Shown here: in pieces, positions 37,428 to 48,632 of the stretch
Position numbering within the stretch: the stretch's first letter is position 1
Layout: every line of letters begins with the position of its first letter
Source of the DNA: Marthasterias glacialis
Taxonomy: Eukaryota > Echinodermata > Asteroidea > Forcipulatida > Asteriidae
Reading direction: 5' to 3'
NCBI GenBank assembly: GCA_911728455.2
Contig: OU452233.1
Span: forward strand, 14,451,214 to 14,515,213
Length of the DNA: 64,000 nt
Notes under the pieces: model-generated
Databases searched by the model: none
Told to the model about the DNA's origin: nothing
What the model saw: only the letters and a program-made list of their open reading frames with translations
Translations under genes and position numbers: made by a program

Positions 37428-38192
37428 AATAGACCGATTGCGCGACCTACGTCACGTGACCCCTATTTGGTAAAAAATGTAAACACACACGTAATCCTAC
37501 ATAGGAAAGGGTGGTACGGTACACGATGATTAATGCATTTAGTTTATTCGATCGAGGCTTTTCTTGCTCGAAATCTGTGAGAGTTTGTACCAAAGACCTT
37601 CAGGTGGCTGAATAAAGCCAGTAAGGACAGTTCCAGCAAGTCTTAAAAGTACCATATAAATGTGTACAGTGCACGACGGAACGTTAGGCCAGACGCCCGC
37701 GATCACCACACACTTTTCAACTAAAAAATGTCAAAGTTTTGAAGCTGAAATCCTCCAAAGAAATTGCTTTCCAGAACTGTGTGATTCCTTTGCCTATTTG
37801 AAATTCTGCAAGGCTAGTTATTAATGCTCACTTTTTCAACGTTGTTTATCCTTTTTTACAGTGATTTAGGCCAACATGCATTACAAACAAAATAACAGAC
37901 GGGTGGCTACATAGTCGTCCAACGCCAGTAGTGCATGGCTAAAAAACCTCTTTTCAGAAGAATTCTGTTAAGTTATGAAACAGAGATGTGATTGAAATTA
38001 ATGCCACAACATACTACTTTAAATAAAGGGGCTGATTAACTAATTCATCGCTTAACGAAAGTATAATCGACTGTTTTCGAACTCACTCTGTGTCACATCT
38101 CTTTACACATATTTTTTCACCAGCTGTATGATGTCATACCCGATAGGGGGTCATGTGACCGCATGTAAACATTGTCGCGCAATCGTTCTATT
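37428..38192. mobile_element. CACGTGAC-family MITE, copy 2
   Basis: It begins AATAGACCGATTGCGCGACC with CACGTGAC just inside, and ends GTCGCGCAATCGTTCTATT preceded by CATGTGAC. At 765 bp it is collinear with copy 4 over most of its length (for example GATTAATGCATTTAGTTTA and GTTCCAGCAAGTCTT). It carries no transposase, so it is non-autonomous. Confidence 0.85.
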
Positions 38193-38207
38193 ATATAGTA
38201 AACTCTA

Positions 38208-38662
38208 GATCCTTGTCATTTGATTTTTTTCACAATAAACACAAAATCAAATATCAAATAAACACGGTTCCTCAACCACCCACCACTCTTAAAATGCTAA
38301 AACAACTTCTAAACAACATCTAAACAACGTGGACGACTCCATTCATGTAGACACAGACGCTTTTTTCCGTTCTCCACGCACGCGTGACAACAAATTTATC
38401 TTCAAGCAAACTTGACACGCGCAGCTTAGAACAGTGCAATACGCGGGGTGTGATATTATTACAACCTTTTGCACAGGTGCTTCTTTGTTTTAACAGCGGC
38501 GCTCTATCGCTCAAAATCATTGGGAACGAGGATGATCCTAACCGTTCAATAGTAGGCTAAATACTATTCCCCTAGGGCAAATAGGACTTTTGGATCACCG
38601 ACGCTGATGGGAATAAATGAATGTCATGTGATGTAGGTTTCACCAATCAAATGACAAGGATC
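38208..38662. mobile_element. short TIR element (GATCCTTGTCATTTGATT)
   Basis: The 18-bp ends GATCCTTGTCATTTGATT and AATCAAATGACAAGGATC are perfect inverse copies about 455 bp apart. The interior has no gene. It lies directly beside the CACGTGAC copy 2. Confidence 0.78.
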
Positions 38663-38785
38663 TGTGTGCCAGTTATGTAATGTACATTGTATCTCTGTCA
38701 TTCTCTTACAAATTTCATGATTTAGTGTAGGCCCACTGACTAACAGTTTGCAGTTAGATTCCACACAGGCCAAGGGCAGAACAGC

Positions 38786-38953
38786 ATTGGTGTAGCCAGG
38801 ATTTTCTTACTAGGGGGCACACGGGGGCATTGCTGTTCAATAGGGGGGGGGGACAGGTACCATGTTTTTTAAAGAAATAATGTTTCTACATTTTTGTAAG
38901 GGAATTTGTGGGGGCCACGTGCCCCCAGCACCCCCCCCTTGGCTACGCCGCTG
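38786..38953. mobile_element. short inverted-repeat element (GTAGCCAGG...CTTGGCTAC)
   Basis: The ends GGTGTAGCCAGGAT and CCTTGGCTACGCC are imperfect inverse copies. The interior carries AGGGGGCAC and long G/C runs. A related G-rich piece (AGGGGGCAC twice) lies at about 54330-54375. Confidence 0.55.
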
Positions 38954-39305
38954 CAATACAGACATGACAGTCTGCCGTTTTTTTTTTGCTCTTTTTATAT
39001 TTTATTAACATGTATAAACTGCATTTTGCAGAGCCTATTGTACCATGTAGTGCAGCTGTACTCCAGGATTATTGCCCCTCTGAAATCTAGTCAGAATTTT
39101 GATACTTCGGGGACAAAACTATGTCCACAATACTTCTGGTGTTTTATTTTATGGAGTTTACAATGAATTTGAGAACGCCCATGTACATTGTAATACTCCA
39201 GGGGGTAGAAACGTACCTCCATGGTAATTATATATTTCTACATGTACTTCTAGTTTACTTCATTAATCGTTATAAAAATGCCAACTTTTTGGAGCAATTA
39301 TTGTA

Positions 39306-39426
39306 GTTACATGTAAGTGTCTTGCTCAAGGACACAAGTGCTGGGACCCAGATTCAAACCCACATTGTAATGACCCGGCCACCAGAACTTGAATTTGGTG
39401 CACTAGACCGCTCGGCCACGACACGC
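39306..39426 (-). mobile_element. tRNA-derived SINE (family B, Leu/Ser-like head)
   Basis: The minus strand reads GTCGTGGCCGAGCGGTCTAG (A-box region), then a TTCTGGTGGCC stem, then GTGGGTTTGAATCTGGG (B-box), then ACACTTGTGTCCTTGAGCAA. Two more copies lie on the same strand at 54556-54674 and 56186-56307. Confidence 0.8.
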
Positions 39427-40796
39427 TACAATCAACAACACATACTCAAGACATAACCATACATTTGAAATTGAAGGAAAAGTATAATTTTTGGAAGAGC
39501 AACAATTAAATCCCATCCTCTAGTTTGCATTTAAAAACATTTTCTGACTAACCTACATGTATGAAAGATTGTCGTTATGTGCTTAACACACATCGGTGTA
39601 TGGGCAAAAAAAAACCAACCCAAAAATGTTGTTATCCCCGATAATTGATCATAGTCATCAAATTGGTCAGTCATGTTTAAGGCCAACTCAAGATTGGTAA
39701 GCTGACTGTAAATACTTCTATTCAAATCAAGATGTAATAAAACCAACCTGTGGAAATTTCAGCTCGTTTCGTTGTTTCAATTGCAAGAAAACATTAAAAA
39801 TGCATTCAGCATTTATGTACGCATTCCTATAGGCGAGTTTTTGACTCACTGAGACGAAAACTAATTTTGGATCTTATTTCATTTATTATTCAAAAACGAT
39901 AACGCTCCAGGCAGAAATACATGTATTTCAAAGAAAGTTTTCTACCATCATCCCCTTTATACCATGTAAACTGTATGTAAATCTGTGAAAATTAGCCTAA
40001 TGTTTTTCTTCTTACCAATGTTGAGCTGGGGCTTTACAATGTACAGTAAGTGGAAATAAAAAAACTACAAAAATGGTTTAATGTTTTTTGCCAGAGATTT
40101 TGTGCATGTTTATAACAACAGGCTTAATAATAATAATAATAATACCGGAATCTTATAATTTTTGATATGGTACATGTATGTCCCCCAATTGGGTACTCAA
40201 GGCGCTTAATCTGTTACTTTTTTAAGACAGGTTTTGAAGTTTTTGACTTGTGACACCCATTTATGTATGTACATATACATGTAACACCTTATACGGTTTA
40301 CAAGGTGATATGGAGTGTTCAACAGCCACTGCCAAAAACCCCTTCTCTTAACGATAAGTGTAACTGGGTTCTTTTATGTGTGCATTTTAAATTTACATTA
40401 AGGCCCAGATGTATTTAAATTTCAAATATCCAGTATAGATTTTTTGAAAGTTACAAGCTTTCATTTAAGGTATTGCACAATAAAAATCTGCCAATTATTA
40501 GTGGTATTTAGTTAAAATCTAAAAATGAATTATTGTCGATATCCCAACATTACAATGATGTATCACGTCCATCAGCCATGTACATGTACAACGTACAAAC
40601 AATTCTGCCTCTAAAGTGCACTGTCCTTGGCATACATACATGTACAATGTGAAAGCTAAAATTAGTTTTTCGTTTTGAAATGGCATCATCTGTAAAAATT
40701 TGTTCGTTCAGAGAATTTTTTTTTGTTAAAGATTAATTCAGCAAAAAACCCATTCATACTGTACTGCAAATTTAATGGGCTGTACATTCATGATCT
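39427..40796. other. repeat-poor stretch; (AAT)n tract near 40125-40145
   Basis: An (AAT)n tract is followed by a diverged dispersed repeat (GGTACTCAAGGCGCTTAA). No exon was recognised. Confidence 0.4.
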
Positions 40797-41485
40797 GGGG
40801 CCAATATCAAAGCGCTGCTTAACGGACGAGTTTGTGTTTAACGAGCGTGTTAAAAAGATTTTCTATTTCATAGCCTCCACAAGCGAGCCTTTTTTTCTTG
40901 AGGCAGTAAGCAACAAAAAAGAAGTCTTAAACACTCGTTTTTGTGCTTAAGGAAGTCATGTTGTGTCAAAATGGCTGTCATAATTCAGAGGAGAGTCACG
41001 ATATTGTAGCATTGATAATTAACGTCATTATCCTGTTAAAAGAGGATAGTTCTCTGGAAAGGCATGACAGGAAAATTGTATTATTTAACAACAGTCATAT
41101 TACATATGCCGTGTCCGTTTTGCCAAAGCAAATCAAACTTGGGCTCGAAAAATAACGTTGTTAATGTTGCAATACTGTAGAAAACGAACAGACTTGACTT
41201 ACACATTTTCGTTACAACTCACCTTGATTGATCTCTGAATAAAAATATGATGAAGCAAACGCCCTTTAGGATCCAAAACATGGTCTACTAAGTGGCGTAG
41301 TTGTTAACAAAAGCTAACTTAATAGTAGTATTAGTACGTAGTTAAATAAGTATTGTACTATTTACTTCAACGTCTCAAAGCAATGACAACAGCGTCTGTG
41401 AATCAAAATAGGGAAATGATGGATTGATGTCAGTAGGCAATCATAGTTCTTTAGTAGTCTTTAAAACGTGTACAGCAACGGTTAT
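40797..41485. repeat. duplicated segment, related to 45045-45690
   Basis: Both segments share phrases in the same order: GCTGCTTAA, TATTTCATAGCCTC, CTTAAACACTCGTTTTTG, AAGTCATGTTGTGTCAAAAT, GTCATTATCCTGTTAAAAGA, ACAACAGTCATATT and GTGTACAGCAAC. The CACGTGAC MITE copy 3 follows immediately at 41486. Confidence 0.8.
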
Positions 41486-42187
41486 AATAGACCGATTGCG
41501 CGACCCGCGTCACGTGACCTGTTAGGGGTACAAAATGTAAACACACACGACATCCTCCATAGGAAAGTGTGGTACGGTGCACGATGACTGTTGCATTTAA
41601 TTTATTCGATCGAGGCTTTTCTTGCTCGAAATATTCAGTTCCAGCAAGTCTTGGAAATTGTACAAGTAATGTATGAATGTGCACGATGTGTACTAGTGCA
41701 TGACGGAATGTTTAGGCTAGATGTAAAAAAGAGTAAAGAACGTTGGAAAAGTGAGCATTTATACCTAGCCTTGCGAAATTTCAAATATGCAAAAGAATCA
41801 CACAGTTTTGGAAAGCAATTTCTTTAAATGATTCAGCTTCAAAACTTTATAATTCTTGTGTTGAAGAAAGTATTTGATCGCGATCGTCTGGCCTAAACGT
41901 TCCGTCGTGCACTAGTAATGTACACATCGTGCACATTTATACATTACTTGTACAATTTCCAAGACTTGCTGGAACTGTCCTTTCTGGCTTTATTCAGCCA
42001 CTTGAAGGTCCGGTACAGACTTTGGAATATTTTTTTATAGATTTCGAGAAAGAAAAGCCTGGATTGTATAAACAAATGCAACAATCATCATGTACCGTAT
42101 AGCACTTTCCTATGGAGGACGCTGTGTTTGTTTACCTTTTAATACCCACAATAGGTCACGTGACGCTGGTCTCGCAATTGGTCTATT
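41486..42187. mobile_element. CACGTGAC-family MITE, copy 3 (large foldback form)
   Basis: The ends are AATAGACCGATTGCGCGACC and CTCGCAATTGGTCTATT. The two halves are long inverse copies of each other: GTTCCAGCAAGTCTTGGAAA at about 41638 is answered by TTTCCAAGACTTGCTGGAAC at about 41955, and the E-box-bearing ends also pair. The arms are close to 300 bp around a short centre. Confidence 0.85.
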
Positions 42188-42713
42188 CAAGTTAAGCTTG
42201 CATACCTTTATAAAGTAAAATCAATGGTACTGTATTCAGTCATAAAGTAATAAACTAAATGGAAGCCAAAGTCTCTGATTGAGTTCTGGGCCAATTTCAC
42301 AAAGGCACAACAATGTTAATTTAGAAGCAGAAACTTATAGCCCGACAAAAAGCCATAAAGTTTATTTGAGACAGTTGCTCTGCCGAGACGCTTTGAGACC
42401 TTTTTGGAATATAACTGATCACCTTTCCAAGTGAACCAATTCAGCTCCATTTCATAAACAAGCCTAGATGATTTTTCAGGATTTTTCCTTGATTTCCTTA
42501 AGATTTTCTTGAAAGAGGCGAAACTGCTACACTGAGATGAAAGACTTGGTCCTTGTTACATGTATATCAAATAATTGTCAGTTTTAAATACTTTTTAGGA
42601 CGTCTCAAAATATTTATTATGTTTTAAGACAGGATGTACATCTATTGTTTTGAATTATAGTGAGTGTAAATTTATAGTGCTATAAATTGGTCTCATCATT
42701 CAAAAAGTTAGAT

Positions 42714-42905
42714 GGCATTCTGTGGTGAGAAGGGGTTTGCCCTTTTCTGGCATAGTTGGCATAGTTGGCTGCAGATTGCACCACATCACCTTGTACACCT
42801 ATACAAGATGCTCAATTTGTGTGGCTTTACGAGGTGATGTTGTGCAACCTGCAGCCAACAATGCCAAAAACACCAGGGCAAACCCCCTTCCCACCACGGA
42901 ATGCC
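42714..42905. repeat. foldback sequence with about 70-bp arms
   Basis: The left arm starts GGCATTCTGTGGTGAGAAGG and the right arm ends CCTTCCCACCACGGAATGCC. Both contain GGGTTTGCCC (or its inverse) and GTTGGCTGCAG. The loop is about 40 nt. Open frames on both strands here are explained by the palindrome. Confidence 0.8.
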
Positions 42906-43144
42906 ACTAAAGTACCAAACCTTCCCGGCTAGCATTGGGTGCACAGGTTTCTTCTGTTCTACAGCTCGTACATTATGTGGAAACCTCGTGTCTTGTGCAC
43001 CGTGGACACAACACAGAGGAAGACAATAACTACATTGTATTTTGAGTGTTAAAATAATTGACAATCACAATAATTGACCGCAAACACAGTTTATTTGCTG
43101 CTTTAACATCTTTAAAAAATACACATATACATATATTGAGTACT

Positions 43145-43337
43145 GGGCCCAATTTCATAAAGCCTGTAAGCACAGAAACTTGCTAATCACAGAAAAATCT
43201 TGCTAAGCAGAAACAAGTTACCAGCCAACATTCCATTATGTTTACACTGTTGCGACTAGTGCCCCACTTATCTTTTGCTTAGCAGAGAGGTTTGCTAAGA
43301 AGTATTTTCTGCTAAACAGCTTGATGAAACTGACCCC
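43145..43337. mobile_element. GGGCCCAATTTCATA-family MITE
   Basis: It begins GGGCCCAATTTCATAAAGCC and ends in a diverged CAGCTTGATGAAACTGACCCC. The interior matches the 35.6-kb copy (AAGCACAGAAACT, AGTGCCCCACT, TTTGCTTAGCA). Confidence 0.82.
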
Positions 43338-44171
43338 AGGTGAGCACAACAAGTTGTTAAGCACAGAAAAATATTGCTTAGATAATTACATTTTTTAAAC
43401 TGTTTTTTAATACAACTGTACAAAAATGTACAATGTACATGTAGAACAGAAAAAAACAAGCTAACATCACTAGTGTTGTCAGCAAAAGGTTTTGAAAGTT
43501 ACACGTACACATGTAGTTTAGGTGTTAAAATATTTGAAGGATTTTTTCTTCATTTTTTTCTTCTTACCATCGTTGAATATGGAATGGCTTATGAGAGATG
43601 TTTCCATGGTGATCGCTTTCTTTGAAAGTTGATCGCCGATGTTGACATACGTGACATCTGTGTACAAAAGCCCACCACTTGAAGGCTACAGTGTGCGTAG
43701 GCTACTACATTGTAACTCAATCAAATTCTTAGGCGTGTACACCCTCAGATTCCTATTGCAATACATTGTACTTGGCTGCCTTGTTATGGTATGCATGTTG
43801 GTGTTGATGCAGGCCAATGAACCTAATAAAAATGATTAAATTTTGTTGATATTTGATGAGTGAAGGACATTCTAGCCAACTGCACTGAGTTTATGTTTTT
43901 AAAAAATAACAAGTTGCTTGTAAACATTTGCTGTTCCTGTGGCAACCAGTGGCCAAAGATACAAAGATTGCACACGTACTTTGACAACGGCGTTGTCGTT
44001 CATAAGTTTTTAAAGTGAGCTTTGAATGAGAATTTCAAATGTTAAAAATCTGAGTTCGTATTGGGTAAATTCATGCTGATAAATTAAATTAAATTAAAAA
44101 GCGATCCTACATGTACACAAAGCTGTGCAGAAAAAAACCACAAAAAGAACCCATACAAAACATCTCGGTCC

Positions 44172-44944
44172 AATGGACCGATTGCGCGACCTGCGTCACG
44201 TGACCACTTCTGGGTACAAAATGTAAACACACACGACGTCCTCCATAGGAAAGTGCGGTACGGTACACGATGATTAATGCATTTAGTTTAAATTCGATTT
44301 AGGCTTTTCTTGCTCAAAATCTGTGAAAAATATTCCAGAGTTTGTACCAGAGACCTTTGAGTGGCTGACTAAAGCCAGAAAGGACAGTTCCAGCAAGTCT
44401 TGAAAATTGTACAAGTACCATATAAATGTGCACGATGTGTACAGTGCATGATGGAACATTAGACGACGCGATCACCACACACTTTTCAACACAAAAATTT
44501 CAAAGTTTTGAAGCTGAAATCATCCAAAGAAATTGCTTTCCCAAACTGTGTGATTCCTTTGCCTATTTGAAAATTTGCAAGGCTAGGCTCACTTTTCCAA
44601 CATTGTTTATTCTTTTTTTTTACAATGATTTAGGCCTACAATACAAACAAAATAACAGGCGAGTGGCTACATATAGTCGTCCGACGCCGATAGTGCATGG
44701 CTAAAAAAACCTCTTATTAGTAGAATTCTGTTAAATTATGAAACAGAGATGTGATTTAAATTAATGCCACAACATACTACCTTAAATAAAGGGGCTGATT
44801 AACTAATTTATCACTTAACAAAAGTAAAATCGACTGTTTTCGTACTCACTCTCTTTACATGTGTTTTGCCATCAGCTGTATGGCGTTATACCCAGTAGGA
44901 GGTCACGTGACCGCAAGTCAACATTGTCGCACAATCGGTTTATT
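44172..44944. mobile_element. CACGTGAC-family MITE, copy 4
   Basis: It begins AATGGACCGATTGCGCGACC and ends GTCGCACAATCGGTTTATT, 773 bp, with CACGTGAC inside both ends. A 92-codon open frame inside (44426-44704) is not kept open in copy 2 and matches no transposase that I know. Confidence 0.85.
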
Positions 44945-45044
44945 TCAATAAGATCTCCTTAACGTCCGATTTTGTGCTCATAGTGCGATTTCCATTTCAT
45001 AGCACTGCTAACCGTAAGCACCCGAAAAGGCATGCTAACCTTCT

Positions 45045-46924
45045 GGGCCCAAATTCATAGGGCTGCTTAATGGCTGATATTGTGCTTAACGGGTGTGTTA
45101 AACAGATTTGTTATTTCATAGCCTCTGCTAAGCACGTTTTTTTGCTTTTAACTGGGTAAGCAACCAAACAGCAGCCTTAAACACTCGTTTTTGGGCTTTT
45201 AAAGCAAGTCATGTTGTGTCAAAATGGCCGCTATAATTCCGAGTAGAGTCACGTATTGTCATGATAATCACCGTCATTATCCTGTTAAAAGAGGAGAGTA
45301 TTCTCAAAAGGCATGGCAGGAAAGTTGCCCTGAATTACAGTAAAGACATTAACTTTATAACAACAGTCATATTTCATATGGTGTGTACCTATTGCCAAAG
45401 CAAATTAAACTTGAGCTCGAAAAAATAACATCATTCACGTTGCAACAGTGTAGAAAATGAATGGACATGACTGAAACATCTTTTATTATGACTCACTTGA
45501 TCTTTAAAATAAACAAGAAATATGACGAAAGAAACGTCCTTTACAGGCCTCGATCTTAAGAGAAACGGGGACAGGCCTTTGCTGGCCAAATCAGAGAAAT
45601 ATAAGCAATCCATTGGCAATAAAACCCAGTGACAGAGTTGTTAATGTAAGTTAACTTTATAGTAGTCTAAAAAATGTGTACAGCAACCAAAAAAAGTCTG
45701 AAAACAACATCATTGCAGCTAGTTATTTTGTGTGACAAGGTGAACTGTACACAATGTGTACTTATTTATACATTTTAGTTTTTCCAAACATTGATCCAAC
45801 ATTGCAACAATGTAATACAAAGTTTCATTTTGGCTGTATCTCTTTATATCATGGATCAAAGGGGGCAATGTTCCCATCAATAATTTCCATTTTTGTTGAT
45901 TTTTTAGCCACTGCTACTCCTTTGACTTTGTCCTCCATTGTGTTAATTTTTTGATTGGTAGGGTTTTTTTCATATAAAGCAGACGGTACTTTTTTGTTGT
46001 GCGCTCAGCTTTTATCATGCTTATCTTAGTAAACGTAAAAATTTTCCGGTGAAATACGTTTATGCTTTTAAAAGCAAATTTTTCTGCTATAGTAAACAGA
46101 AACATTTGCTTAGGCATAACAAAAAAAAAAAATGTTATGTTGGCGTAACCCGACTGACCCTAAAAATACAGCCGACCCTGGATATTTTTTTTTTCAAGGG
46201 AAGAAATTTAATGATTAAAATCTATATAAATTAGTTATAAATACATTTGAAACAATTTCTGGCCGTTTTTCATGTTGTATTGTCTGACGCTAGTGCGCGT
46301 GGTGGAGTGCACAATGTTGCACAAAGATCGAAAATGCAGCAAAAGATTGCGCAGGCCCTATTAATGTACATGTACATACGGAGATAGATGCACCACGTAC
46401 TGTACAATGTACATTGTACATGTAATATAGTCGCGTACCCGACTCCCACTATACTGCGCTGCGTTTCACAATGGTGAATACACGGTCCGCTTTCTTGGAA
46501 GTCTGGTTCAGCAAGCGTGAGGCTGCTCTACAATGAAAAAGATGGTAGCCTCATCCTAGACTGTTGCATGGCGCGGACTGCTACTATACAATATTAAAAG
46601 AACTTGGCTATTTATTTTGTGTTAGAAAAATAATTTGTTACAATATAAATTATTTTAATTATTGTTCCAGCATTTTACACAATAACAATTGATATATATA
46701 CTGTACATTCTAAAATTTCTAAACTATTCTGTGACCCCGGCGGCCCGGCCCCATGTATCGTTTATTACAATCGGCTTAAACAATTAGAAAACATGTCATT
46801 TTCATTGCTGGGAGAGAGAAAAAAAAAATCCCTACCTACCTACCCTATTTTTTTTAGCCCGTTACGCCAACATAACATTTTTTTTTTATGCCTTACCGTT
46901 AAGCAGCGCTATGAAATTGGGCCC
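45045..46924. mobile_element. 1.9-kb TIR element of the GGGCCCAATTTCATA group
   Basis: The left end GGGCCCAAATTCATAGGGCT is matched inversely by AGCGCTATGAAATTGGGCCC at the right, continuing into GCTTAA. Its left third is the segment also found at 40797-41485. Another element is nested at 46112-46893. It has no transposase coding sequence, so it is non-autonomous. Confidence 0.6.
46112..46893. mobile_element. nested TIR element (TGTTATGTTGGCGTAAC ends)
   Basis: The left end AGGCATAAC, an A-run and ATGTTATGTTGGCGTAACC is answered by GTTACGCCAACATAACAT, a T-run and ATGCCT at the right. The arms are about 38 bp, and the element of about 780 bp sits just inside the right end of the 45045-46924 element. 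Confidence 0.82.
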
Positions 46925-47445
46925 TGGTGTTAACTGTAGGAAAATGAATAACATAATAATGCAAATCTTTGGTGACGTGCAAGCTGGCCTGCTGCCTAAT
47001 TTTCTTGCTAACCTGTGAAATATGCTTGCGTTTAAGCAAACTTTTTTCTGCTACAGTTAGCCTGAAAATTTGCTTGTTCCTTGAAGCAGCACTATGAAAT
47101 TGGCCCCTGACACATTGATGTTAAACTGTGTACATGTAGATAGTTTTTTCTTTTTTTGATTGGTCATGAAAAAATTCTGGTCCAGCATTGTCAGTTAAAG
47201 ATTTGAGCCACAAGCCCTGCGGTCTTGTGGATTTTCTCGCCAAGTTTGAGCACTGCCCTTGCATAAGGCTGGTAAACACAAATATTTGACAAACACAGCA
47301 AAATTTTACTTAGCAGTCCAAGGTCACCAGTCACAATGCAGTAAGATTGGTAATGATGTGACTGCATGATGCCCTGCTAATTGTGTGCTTCACAATGTTT
47401 TATATTCATATGAGGTTATACTTGTAACTTTCGACCCGTGTATTG

Positions 47446-47762
47446 TGTGATCCTTTCACACTGCCAGGGTCTTGCAAGGGGTTCTCCCAGTGCATTACTG
47501 TGATGGTGCCACTCACTCAACACGAATTGAAAATGAACCCCGGAGTGTTTACACTTAGGCTTTTGATAGGTTTTGGAAATTTTGGCACGAATCGAAAGCT
47601 CACAACCCATTTCCCAACCAGGGTTGGTTCCGACACGGATCGAGCACTCTACACGGGTCAACGCCGGATTTAAATGTTTTAGTGTGAAAAGGTCAGTCAA
47701 ACTTACACGGATCGGACCCGTGTCCAACACAGGGATTTTTCGTAGTGTGAAAAGTCCTAACC
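47446..47762. mobile_element. TTTTCACA-family MITE, copy 1
   Basis: It starts GATCCTTTCACACTGCC and ends AGTGTGAAAAGTCCTAA. The interior shares GGGTC, CCGTGT and CAACACAGGG words with the clearer copy at 58208-58540, in inverse orientation. Confidence 0.6.
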
Positions 47763-47978
47763 AATGTGCACACTACCATTGTGTGCACATGGTATGACCA
47801 ACGCCAGTAAGTTTTTTTTTAAGCAATTATTTTTTCTTTGCTGAGGGGATTTGCTTGTGTTCTTGGCAGTGCAATATTTAGATTCAGTCTCATCTTACAG
47901 TTTTCAACAAACATAAAGTACACGCTGTGAAACTTAGTCAATTTAAGTAGGATTTGAAACTTTGCATGGTGGAGATAC

Positions 47979-48143
47979 AATCTAGTAAGGTTTGCGGTGA
48001 CACCATGTAATAATCTCTTTTGAGTTGGGGTGGTTCTGAAAAGAACCGATTGCAAAAGAATGAGAGTTGCAATTGGTTCTTTTCAGAACCACCCCAACTC
48101 AAAAGAGATTATTACATGGTGTCACCGCAAACCTTACTAGATT
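47979..48143. repeat. near-perfect 77-bp palindrome with 11-nt loop
   Basis: The left arm 47979-48055 and right arm 48067-48143 are reverse complements with a single mismatch that I can see (GAACCGATTG against CAATTGGTTC). The left flank GATTTGAAACTTTGCATGGT recurs at 51845-51865 next to a diverged single-arm copy, so the arm belongs to a dispersed repeat family that became inverted here. Confidence 0.92.
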
Positions 48144-48399
48144 AGTCAATTTAGTTTTAGTGAAAACAAACTGTAAAACAGTGATATAGTATACAATTTA
48201 GTTATTTTACTAGGGATCCTCAAAAGCGACTGCTGGTGCTACTTACGTAGCAGTGTGACCCGTATGATACCATGAATTGAATACTGTGAAAACTGTTAAA
48301 AGGTTCTCACAAGTTACGTTAAACTGCTAGCAAGTTTAAAATTTCAAGTAATAAACCACAAGGGAAACAGACTGTGTACATTTACATGTGTAATTAAAT

Positions 48400-48500
48400 T
48401 TTGGTGTGAACAAAGTCAAATTGACACGAACAGGATTTTGAACCTGCGACCTCGGGATTAACATGCCGGTGCTCTACCAACTGAACTTCCGAGGTTGTTC
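48400..48500 (-). mobile_element. tRNA-derived SINE (family A)
   Basis: On the minus strand, TCAGTTGGTAGAGC (A-box) and GGTCGCAGGTTCAAAATCC (B-box) are followed by GTCAATTTGACTTTGTTCAC, the family A tail. Confidence 0.68.
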
Positions 48501-48552
48501 CGTGTGATCACTGGTTATAATGGCAGTTTCAGGTTGAATGGCTTCTGATCCG

Positions 48553-48632
48553 AGCAAAGATATTGACAATTTACTTTTTAGGGAGACTGCCATCATAGGG
48601 CTAGATAGCTCAGTTGGTAGATACATGTACAT
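48553..48632 (+). mobile_element. tRNA-derived SINE (family A), 5' fragment
   Basis: AAAGATATTGACAATTTAC and then GGGCTAGATAGCTCAGTTGG match the start of the family. The copy stops at an ACATGTACATGTA tract and has no B-box. Confidence 0.65.

Noticed and set aside
44426..44704. 92-residue frame inside MITE copy 4 as a transposase
   Set aside because: Not kept open in copy 2, no DDE or other catalytic pattern, and the element is too short for an autonomous transposon.
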